From assembly GCA_002789275.1 (NCBI GenBank), contig PFSX01000007.1, positions 1 to 6,480 on the forward strand: 6,480 nt of DNA. The letters are read 5' to 3'. The stretch comes from Candidatus Huberarchaeum crystalense. GTDB lineage: Archaea > Huberarchaeota > Huberarchaeia > Huberarchaeales > Huberarchaeaceae. The position numbers and the translations under genes are program-made. Shown in pieces: positions 1 through 4,376 of the stretch (position 1 is the first letter of the stretch; each line of letters opens with the position of its first letter). The notes below the pieces were generated by a model. It did no database searches and was not told where the DNA came from. It saw only the letters and a program-made list of their open reading frames with translations.

Positions 1-89
1 AAGTTGTGCAGTATTCAAATAAATTAATATTGTTGTGTGCTATTTAAATAAATTTAATGTAAAGTTGTGCAGTATTCAAATAAATTAAT
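1..89. repeat. Imperfect ~30-bp tandem repeats at the left edge
   Basis: A 28-bp unit at 1-28 recurs exactly at 62-89. Between them, at about 31-58, is a degenerate version sharing the order GTTGTG(Y)GC, then TATT(T/C)AAATAAA, then TTAAT. The period is therefore about 30 bp, and the array may continue left of the window. Each unit contains a TATA-like TATTYAAATAAA core. The 9-mer GTTGTGCAG of the two exact copies also occurs inverted at 919-927 in the L7Ae/uS19 intergenic region. The function is unknown. It lies downstream of the eS28 gene. Confidence 0.7.
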
Positions 90-94
90 CTAAT

Positions 95-160
95 AAATAA
101 GCAAACAGACAGAACAATATAAGAAAGCACAACAAAAGACAATCAAATAATATAATGCTT
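95..160 (-). terminator. Probable U-rich terminator region after the L7Ae-eS28 operon
   Basis: Just past the eS28 stop, the minus strand is strongly pyrimidine-rich, with short T runs such as CTTTTG and CTTTCTT. Archaeal transcription commonly ends at such oligo-T stretches without a stable hairpin. No hairpin is visible, and no following gene such as eL24 is seen in the remaining bases to position 1. Inferred from composition and position only. Confidence 0.35.
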
Positions 161-167
161 AAACCAG

Positions 168-383
168 CTAAGCTTCGGTCCTTGTCTCAACCAAGCGAAC
201 AAGCATGCCTTTTTCCACAGGTCCTGACACATTTCTATTTATAATTTTATCTTTATCTCGCCCACTCAAAATTTTTACTTTAACAAATGTTACATTCTTT
301 CCACTGCCCGCGCCCTTATCTCCAACTTCAATAATCTCACCTAACGAAGGAAATTCTTGTTGTTGGGGGTTTGGTGCAGCCAT
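168..383 (-). CDS. rps28e: Small ribosomal subunit protein eS28
   Basis: eS28 is a small OB-fold-like protein of the archaeal and eukaryotic 30S/40S head, near the mRNA path. The 71-residue product shows the family core: a beta-rich stretch (GEIIEVGDKGAGSGKNVTFVKVKIL, split around residues 15-39), GRDKDKIINRNVSGPV at 41-56, and the C-terminal VETRTEA tail matching the family's RETEREA ending. An upstream in-frame ATG at 425 would add 14 residues but would overlap the L7Ae gene by 41 bases. The ATG at 383 is preferred because it lies 1 bp after the L7Ae stop (TAA, A, ATG) and gives a length close to the family's usual ~65-75. It still carries a short Pro/Gln-rich N-terminal extension (APNPQQQEFP). 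No Shine-Dalgarno is visible, so translation is probably coupled to L7Ae. L7Ae followed by eS28 is a standard archaeal gene order. Confidence 0.95.
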   Translation of the reverse strand: MAAPNPQQQEFPSLGEIIEVGDKGAGSGKNVTFVKVKILSGRDKDKIINRNVSGPVEKGMLVRLVETRTEA

Positions 384-384
384 T

Positions 385-783
385 TTATTGAGTTTGTTCT
401 TGCTGTGGTTTTGATGTCTCTGCACTAAGAGTTGTTATTTTTTGTGTAAATTTTTTAAGTTCGTCTTCTAATTTTCCAGCTTCAACAACTGCTATTGACG
501 CAGAACCTACACTTATACCTGCTGCAATTCCAAGATTTTTTTTAGTGTTTATAAATATATATGGAACCTTTTTTTCATTACACAAAGGAGGCAAGACAGC
601 CACAATTTCTTCAGGAGAGACATCCATCGCTATATAAACAATTTTTGCTTGGCTACGCTCAATCGCTTTTATAACCTCATTAGTGCCTTTTTTTATATTT
701 CCTGTTTTCGCTATTTGTTGAAGAAGATTTAGTGCTTCTTTTTGCGTGTCCTCAGGAACTTCAAAGGTTTGATAGTTTAACAT
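385..783 (-). CDS. rpl7ae: Ribosomal protein L7Ae (kink-turn RNA-binding protein)
   Basis: L7Ae binds kink-turn RNA in the 50S subunit, in box C/D and H/ACA guide RNPs and, in several archaea, in RNase P. The 132-residue product has the signature: KKGTNEVIKAIER at 31-43 contacts the K-turn, followed by AKIVYIAMDVSPEEIVAVLP at 46-65, the VPYIFI strand at 73-78, and the LG-A-G-S-G-AS segment at 84-96 closing the RNA pocket. The family is usually about 120 residues; here a Gln/Ser-rich tail (after residue ~118) makes it slightly longer. The ATG is preceded by a TATA-like box about 32 nt upstream and no Shine-Dalgarno, so the mRNA is probably leaderless or has a leader of about 10 nt. It is the first gene of a two-gene operon with eS28. 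Confidence 0.97.
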   Translation of the reverse strand: MLNYQTFEVPEDTQKEALNLLQQIAKTGNIKKGTNEVIKAIERSQAKIVYIAMDVSPEEIVAVLPPLCNEKKVPYIFINTKKNLGIAAGISVGSASIAVVEAGKLEDELKKFTQKITTLSAETSKPQQEQTQ

Positions 784-811
784 AATATATTGTGTAAATT
801 TTCACATAAAA

Positions 812-826
812 TATTTTAAGTATTTT
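812..826 (-). promoter_or_regulatory. TATA-like box of the L7Ae-eS28 operon
   Basis: On the minus strand the sequence AAAAATACTTAAAATA contains TACTTAAA (plus-strand 815-822). It ends about 32 nt before the L7Ae ATG, which would place the transcription start about 10 nt before the gene. The same octamer occurs repeatedly in the array at 1332-1437, suggesting that TA(C/T)TTAAA is this organism's usual TATA-box form. Confidence 0.55.
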
Positions 827-929
827 TCTTTGATTAGATGCGCGGTTGTGTATAGCGTATTTATACAATATATGTTAAATAGGCGCGGCAAAAAAAGACA
901 AAAAATCACAAGAAGTTTCTGCACAACAA

Positions 930-940
930 GTATTTAAAAA
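930..940 (+). promoter_or_regulatory. TATA-like box facing an apparently gene-less segment
   Basis: GTATTTAAAAA matches the TATA-like form seen before annotated genes here. A start 25 nt downstream would fall near 958-965, so a transcript would run through the hairpin at 982-1022. No ORF of useful length follows, so if active it would drive a non-coding RNA. Supported only by motif similarity. Confidence 0.3.
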
Positions 941-981
941 TAAGGCGCGCGCCCAATGTCTTAATAATTTTATTTACTGTC

Positions 982-1022
982 TTTACCTTTGCCAAGACCA
1001 AAAGATAGAATTGCAAGGTAAA
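982..1022. other. Long hairpin, possible structured RNA
   Basis: The arm TTTACCTTTGC (982-992) can pair with GCAAGGTAAA (1013-1022), giving a 10-bp stem with one bulged T and a loop of about 20 nt. It follows the TATA-like box at 930-940 and the GC palindrome at 944-953. It has no T-run after it in either direction that would make it a clear terminator. It could be part of a small RNA, or chance in AT-rich DNA. Confidence 0.35.
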
Positions 1023-1327
1023 AACTTAATTTTAGAAAAAATTAGAATAATTTAAAGGTGTTTCTTATGATTATTAATAGTTTGTGTCATCAACACCATC
1101 CACAACATCTTATAAATTTAATTTAGGATGCTCGTCTATATATTATATATATTAATACTTAGAATATCATAATCTTTAGTGCTATATTCTTATTTAATAG
1201 GGTATTTAAAAACCCATAAAAAATAATAAAAAAACAAACACTAGGAGTTATATTTCAAATTTTAAAAATGCGCGTTTTCTACACTTTTGTAGGTAAAAAT
1301 CCAAGAAAACCCCAACCAAATCACTCC

Positions 1328-1441
1328 AAAATATTTAAAAACACAAAATACCTAAAACCAAAAGTATTTAAAAGCAATATACAAGCACTTAAAAACCAAA
1401 ATACTTAAAGCAAAATACTTAAAAATCAATACTTAAAAATC
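1328..1441 (+). repeat. Seven tandem TATA-like boxes upstream of uS19
   Basis: The octamer TA(C/T)TTAAA, or a one-base variant, starts at 1332, 1349, 1365, 1386, 1402, 1416 and 1430, always with A-rich flanks (typically AAAA before and AAA(T/C)C after). Spacing is 14-21 bp and tightens to 14-16 bp in the last copies. The last copy lies 73 nt before the uS19 ATG. Because the same octamer is the likely TATA box of L7Ae, this may be a cluster of promoter elements or a repeated protein-binding site. The spacing is not a multiple of three, arguing against a coding repeat. Confidence 0.65.
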
Positions 1442-1510
1442 AGAAAAAAACCACAGCAACATATATGGTGCGCGCAATTAAATTCAACAAATATAAAAAA
1501 TAAATATATT

Positions 1511-1909
1511 ATGGTATTGCCAAAAGTATATAAAGGTCTAACACTTGAAGAACTGACATCGCAAAAAATAGAGGACATCGCAAAAATAATGCCGAGCAGA
1601 AGCCGCCGTGTGATTTTACGAGGATTTACCCCGCGCCAATTGAAGTTTATGCGAGACATCTCAGCAATTAATCCTGAAAATCAAAAAAAGCCGATTAAAA
1701 CACACGAGCGCGAGATGATTATTTTTCCACAAATGGTTGGAAAACGCATTTCTGTGCATAATGGCAGAGATTTTGTTGAAATAGTGCCAAATATCTCAAT
1801 GATAGGAAGGAGATTAGGGGAATATGTGCTAACAAGAAAGATCCCAACACATACAAAAGCAGGTGTCGGCGCATCAAAGTCATCAAAGCATAGTGAAGAT
1901 AAAAAGTAA
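1511..1909 (+). CDS. rps19: Small ribosomal subunit protein uS19
   Basis: uS19 sits in the 30S head next to uS13 and helps hold the subunit and tRNA interface. The 132-residue product is of the archaeal/eukaryotic (S15e-like) type: a short N-terminal helix region (LTLEELTSQKIEDIAKIMPS, residues 10-29), RRVILRGFT at 32-40, then the family signature KPIKTHEREMIIFPQMVG at 60-77 and SVHNGRDFVEI at 81-91, followed by MIGRRLGEYVLTRK at 97-110 and the THTKAGVGASKSSK tail at 113-126. The length is normal for archaea. The ATG is not preceded by a Shine-Dalgarno. In many archaea uS19 belongs to the large S10/L22 ribosomal operon; here it stands alone behind a long intergenic region, with the TATA-like array or a nearer AT element (ATTAAATT, about 1477-1484) as possible promoter. 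Confidence 0.96.
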   Translation: MVLPKVYKGLTLEELTSQKIEDIAKIMPSRSRRVILRGFTPRQLKFMRDISAINPENQKKPIKTHEREMIIFPQMVGKRISVHNGRDFVEIVPNISMIGRRLGEYVLTRKIPTHTKAGVGASKSSKHSEDKK

Positions 1910-2027
1910 AATTGTATTTTAAAATCTATTGTAAAATTCTGCTTTTTCACACACAAAAGTTATATCTAAAATAAGAATATATATAAAATAAGAAATAATT
2001 TGATCCCGTTGCTCATAGATGTTATTT

Positions 2028-2057
2028 GCTTTTCTTCTTTTATCTGCTTTTTTTAAA
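2028..2057 (+). terminator. Oligo-T terminator candidate for uS19
   Basis: The plus strand downstream of uS19 has a series of T runs (GCTTTTCTTCTTTTATC, then a run of seven T), in the convergent spacer before the end of the proteasome gene. This fits the oligo-T type of archaeal termination; there is no strong hairpin. An earlier T5 near 1942-1946 could act as a first stop. Confidence 0.4.
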
Positions 2058-2100
2058 TATATATTTATTCAAATCTATTTACATAACTTATTTTAAAATT

Positions 2101-2739
2101 CTATTTTTTGATAGATATAACACTTAGCTGTTTTTCATTAAAATTATCACCATTAACCTTTTTAAAAAGAGATTTAACTAATGAATTTGCGCTTTTTTCG
2201 TCAAGGTTTGGATTGTATTTTTTTTCAAGTTCTGCGTTTAGTTCTGAGGATTTATTACCAATTGCGCGGCCGTAAAACGCCCTCATAACTCCTGCAGGAT
2301 TTATTTCAAAGAGTCGTGGAGTGTTGTCATCAAATCCTATAAGTAAAAGCGAGACGCCGTATGGTCTGGTTGGTGCTTGCTGGGTGCAGTTGTGCATCTC
2401 ATTAGCAAGAAACTCTGCGAGAATGTGTGGTTGCGTTGGTTGTTTATATAAAAGCTGGTCGTTTTGAACAAAGACGCGAGCCTTTCGCACTAAAACTTGA
2501 ATATCAGAAGAAATGCCACTAGCTGCTATATAAAGATTGTCTTCTATTTTGAAAATTTTTTCAGAAAACTCAGGAACAAGTAGTTTAGATTCTGACGAGA
2601 AAATTGTAGTCAAGAGCGCGCCTTTATCAAACACAATACCTACTGCAGAATCGCCTTTTTCAACTGCCTTAGCAGCATAGGTTACTTGCTTTATATTTCC
2701 CTCAGGGTCATATGTTGTAATTCCTAAATCATATGTCAT
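2101..2739 (-). CDS. psmA: 20S proteasome alpha subunit
   Basis: Alpha subunits form the outer rings of the 20S proteasome, gate substrate entry and dock ATPases such as PAN; they carry no catalytic Thr. The 212-residue product shows the alpha pattern: YD-x-T-x-Y-DPEG near the N-terminus (3-14), QVTYAAKAV (18-26), RPYGVSLL (125-132), GFDDNTPRLFEINPAG (135-150) and the AIG turn (159-161). From my recall of the Thermoplasma acidophilum subunit, gate residues Tyr8, Asp9, Pro17 and Tyr26 correspond to Tyr3, Asp4, Pro12 and Tyr21, and the ATPase-pocket Lys66 to Lys61, each shifted by five. The N-terminal gate tail is therefore very short, the Arg of the YDR motif is Leu5, and the C-terminus is about 15 residues shorter than usual (~230-260). 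Its ATG overlaps the uL13 stop (ATGA) and is preceded by AGGAG, so this start is well supported. Confidence 0.93.
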   Translation of the reverse strand: MTYDLGITTYDPEGNIKQVTYAAKAVEKGDSAVGIVFDKGALLTTIFSSESKLLVPEFSEKIFKIEDNLYIAASGISSDIQVLVRKARVFVQNDQLLYKQPTQPHILAEFLANEMHNCTQQAPTRPYGVSLLLIGFDDNTPRLFEINPAGVMRAFYGRAIGNKSSELNAELEKKYNPNLDEKSANSLVKSLFKKVNGDNFNEKQLSVISIKK

Positions 2740-3200
2740 TTATTTTCTCCTATTACCTTCAAGACATCTAAATTCTTTGCACCAAGTCGTTGACTAACAG
2801 CCAAGACACTTGTCTGTTTTTTTAATTTTCCTAATTTTTTACTTTTTTCAAGCACAAGCACTTTACTCGTATCAGTTCCTTCAGGCAGTCCTGCATAAAC
2901 TTTTAATCTTCGAAATGCCTCGCGACCATGCGGTTTTTTAAAAGGAAGCATTCCTCTAATTGTATGACTAACAATTCTATCAGGCAATCGTCTAACAAAA
3001 GGACCTTTATGCTTTCCGCCTGTTTGATGTTTTTTATCTGCTTTTGCTAAAAAATAAGCATTTGTTGCGTTTTTGTTACCTGAAATTATAGCCCTTTCAG
3101 CATAAACCACGCTAACTTGCTCACCATTCAATAATTGCTTAGCAATAACAGAAGCCAATCGTCCTAAAACTTGCCCTGTGGCGTCATAAACTTTAACCAT
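2736..3200 (-). CDS. rpl13: Large ribosomal subunit protein uL13
   Basis: uL13 is an early-assembling 50S protein. The 154-residue product begins MVKVYDATGQVLGRLAS with IAKQLLNGEQV following (to residue 29), then VVYAERAIISGNK (31-43), the lysine/glycine segment HQTGGKHKGPF (58-68), and the diagnostic HTIRGMLPFKKPHGREAF (79-96) followed by RRLKVYAGLPEG. The open frame extends upstream to 3371, but those residues match nothing in the family and lie antisense to the specificity-subunit remnant, so the ATG at 3200 is chosen. It has no Shine-Dalgarno and a TATA-like box about 15-28 nt upstream, consistent with a leaderless mRNA. Its TGA overlaps the start of the proteasome alpha gene by the ATGA arrangement. 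uL13 is more often followed by uS9 in archaea, so this pairing is less usual. Confidence 0.96.
   Translation of the reverse strand: MVKVYDATGQVLGRLASVIAKQLLNGEQVSVVYAERAIISGNKNATNAYFLAKADKKHQTGGKHKGPFVRRLPDRIVSHTIRGMLPFKKPHGREAFRRLKVYAGLPEGTDTSKVLVLEKSKKLGKLKKQTSVLAVSQRLGAKNLDVLKVIGENK
2747..2751 (-). promoter_or_regulatory. Shine-Dalgarno AGGAG before the proteasome gene
   Basis: AGGAG lies 7 nt before the ATG at 2739, inside the 3' end of the uL13 gene. It fixes the start of the operon-internal proteasome gene. First genes of transcripts in this window have no such site, which is the usual contrast between leaderless and internal genes in archaea. Confidence 0.75.
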
Positions 3201-3212
3201 ATATTTTTGTAT

Positions 3213-3230
3213 TTTATATTTTATACTTTT
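3213..3230 (-). promoter_or_regulatory. TATA-like box of the uL13-proteasome operon
   Basis: The minus strand reads AAAAGTATAAAATATAAA just upstream of the uL13 ATG, with the TATA core centred about 22-25 nt before it, as expected for a leaderless transcript. Only a few native bases remain on its upstream side: the coding remnant of another gene starts by about 3235. Confidence 0.5.
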
Positions 3231-3234
3231 ATGT

Positions 3235-3426
3235 GCGGAGATAAAAAATTTGGGATATAACCTATATTTTAAAGAATTGGTAAGGGTAAAAATCCCGCTT
3301 CTGTCTCTTGAAATCCAAAAATACTTCATTGCTGAAATAGAAGAACAGGAAAAAATTATAGAAGCGAACAAAAAACTTGTCGGAATAATGGAGCAAAAAA
3401 TCGCCGAAGTTTTAAGAGAAATTTAA
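3235..3426 (+). pseudogene. 3' remnant of a restriction-system specificity subunit (HsdS-like)
   Basis: A plus-strand frame ending with TAA at 3424-3426 encodes about 63 residues with the typical C-terminus of a target-recognition half-domain of Type I HsdS or Type IIG specificity proteins: VKIPLLSLEIQKYFIAEIEEQ followed by EKIIEANKKLVGIMEQKIAEVLREI. The 'IPLxxLEIQ' motif ends the recognition domain and the Glu/Lys-rich remainder is the long helix that pairs the half-domains. No start codon precedes it; similarity begins near EIKNLG (about 3238) directly against the uL13 promoter, so the 5' part and its partner genes are gone. It is evidence of an earlier restriction-modification insertion or rearrangement here. 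Recognised from motif memory; which subtype it came from cannot be told. Confidence 0.7.
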
Positions 3427-3772
3427 ATAATATGCTTTATTTGATTAACAACAACATTACTCTATTTGATTTTGGTGGTGTTTGCTGGACAATGTTAGAA
3501 TCTTTTTTGAGCAAAATCCTGAGGATTTTGCCTGACAACTTGACCTTATTTCTTCAAAAATCCTTTTAATATCCTCACAAATCTTCCTGCAGAGGCAACT
3601 AATTCAATATAGCGAGATATTCTAAATTTTGCGCGAAATTTCTTTGAGAAGAATTTTTGACGCTTGGGTGTGGCGGGAAGAAAAAGGGGTGTGGGGAAAA
3701 TGAATTCCCTCCCCCGCCATCGCTTTCGCAGTTTCTTTTTTCGCTGCCGCAATTTTTATTTACTAAATCCAT
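3427..3772. other. 346-bp stretch without a recognisable gene, GC-rich in part
   Basis: Between the specificity-gene remnant and the endonuclease stop. It contains a perfect hairpin at 3511-3531 and a patch around 3661-3755 that is clearly richer in G and C than anything nearby. Two overlapping minus-strand frames exist: one of 57 codons (3599-3772) whose ATG directly abuts the endonuclease TAA, with Gly-, Phe- and Pro-rich composition, and one ending at 3546 (68 codons from 3752) with a very basic start and a final segment FRISRYIELVASAGRFVR that reads like real protein. Neither matches a family I know. A decayed gene fragment inside the island is the likeliest explanation. Confidence 0.4.
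3511..3531. repeat. Perfect inverted repeat, 9-bp stem with 3-nt loop
   Basis: GCAAAATCC (3511-3519) and GGATTTTGC (3523-3531) are exact reverse complements around TGA. Neither side has a following T-run of the intrinsic-terminator type; T6 lies on the 5' side (plus strand). It may be a remnant of a bacterial-type element, a protein-binding palindrome (core CCTGAGG) or an RNA hairpin. Confidence 0.6.
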
Positions 3773-4376
3773 TTATTGAGACACCTCTCTTCGTCCTTTT
3801 CCTTGCTTCCTTTTTAGGCTTTTATTCATCAACTCGCTATGTTTTACTTTTATTTCCGCAGGCCAATCTCCCGCTTGCTCCTGAACATTCCAATCAGGAT
3901 ATTTTCCATTGCTTTGTTTCAAATAGTCATTCATACAACAATTTTCTAAAAGTTTATAACTATAACTTGCTTTCAATACTTTGTTATAGCCAAAAAGCCC
4001 CTTAATTTGTGCCTCAAAACTATCTTGAAAAATCATGTAAAATTCAATTTTATGTTTTTTTCAACATTGTTGAATAAAGAAAATACCAAATCCCAAAACT
4101 ACGAATACTTGGTCTACCACCAATTCCAACATCGCGGTAAATTTCAAGTGTCTGTTTAATTCCGCCTTCTGATTGCGAGTCACCAATTTTCTTGATTTCC
4201 CCATCCACCACTATCAAATAAACTCGCGCGTAGTTTTCTCGCAGAACACTTTGCGGCAATTTTTCGCCATTTTCATCTTTCAAATCCTTTAAGTAATTAA
4301 AACTTAATTTTGTGCTATTAGGCACAAGCTCTACGTCAGCAATTTTAAAAGCGGTTTTAACTTTATTGATTTTCAT
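3773..4376 (-). pseudogene. Probable Type II restriction endonuclease, split by a +1 frameshift
   Basis: Two minus-strand frames join into one protein of about 200 residues: 4376-4050 (108 aa, ending STMLKKT) and a frame containing the ATG at 4036, ending at 3773 (...GRREVSQ). Removing one A from the run of seven at 4055-4061 restores ...TMLKK-HKIEFY-MIFQDSF... with no stop between. The ATG at 4376 lies inside the end of the methyltransferase gene (14-nt overlap); an upstream in-frame TTG at 4388 is less likely. The overlap with a DNA methyltransferase and the small size suggest its cognate endonuclease; this is inferred from context, not a motif match. Residues 51-67 (RVYLIVVDGEIKKIGDS) resemble the strand-loop-strand of GIY-YIG nucleases in spacing, with a later Glu (FEAQIKG, ~residue 122) as possible metal ligand. 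Whether the shift is decay, phase variation, slippage or a sequencing error is open. Confidence 0.6.
4055..4061 (-). other. A7 homopolymer at the endonuclease frameshift
   Basis: The coding strand has seven A between TTG and CATAAAATTG. In the first frame translation reaches TAA at 4052-4050, three codons after TTG AAA AAA. With six A the frame continues into the downstream segment. Homopolymers of this length are common sites of replication slippage, transcriptional slippage and sequencing error. Confidence 0.7.

Larger units (their letters stand above)
784..1510. other. 727-bp AT-rich divergent intergenic region
   Basis: This region separates the leftward L7Ae operon from rightward uS19. 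I see no convincing protein gene. It holds the L7Ae promoter near 815; a TATA-like box at 930-940 (plus) followed by the perfect 10-bp palindrome GGCGCGCGCC at 944-953; a long hairpin at 982-1022; an inverted pair GGTGTT/AACACC at 1057-1062 and 1092-1097; alternating TA runs near 1137-1155; a near-palindrome GGGT...ACCC at 1200-1215; a hairpin CTACA/TGTAG at 1279-1292; and seven TATA-like repeats at 1332-1437. A long AT-rich region with repeats between divergent genes is a possible setting for a replication origin or a small RNA gene, but no origin recognition box was recognised. Confidence 0.6.

Noticed and set aside
1..89. A CRISPR array: 28-bp exact repeats separated by 33 bp
   Set aside because: The 'spacer' is itself a diverged copy of the repeat, only two exact copies are visible, and no cas gene is present. 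A degenerate tandem repeat explains it better.
205..414. Plus-strand 69-codon hydrophobic frame
   Set aside because: Shadow of eS28 on the opposite strand.
1040..1100. Box C/D guide RNA on the minus strand (TTGATGA near 1088-1094)
   Set aside because: No D box CTGA at a suitable distance, and the C box lacks the purine at its first position.
1268..1408. Small plus-strand frame of 46 codons, basic
   Set aside because: Its second half is made of the TATA-like repeats, whose spacing is not a multiple of three, and no convincing start signal is present. Left as non-coding.
1426..1659. Minus-strand 77-codon frame
   Set aside because: Antisense to the start of uS19 and running into the AT-rich repeat region.
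1681..1956. Minus-strand 91-codon frame
   Set aside because: Antisense to the second half of uS19.
3201..3371. N-terminal extension of uL13 by 57 residues
   Set aside because: The extension resembles nothing in the family, is antisense to the specificity-subunit remnant and crosses the TATA-like box; MVKVYDATGQ is the usual start.
3511..3531. Intrinsic terminator for the restriction operon
   Set aside because: No T-run follows the stem in either direction, and it lies over 240 bp beyond the endonuclease stop.
3432..3569. Plus-strand frame of 45 codons after the specificity remnant
   Set aside because: It crosses the perfect hairpin, has no start signals and resembles no protein I know.
3664..4005. 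Plus-strand 113-codon frame over the island
   Set aside because: Antisense to the endonuclease C-terminal half, with no family features.
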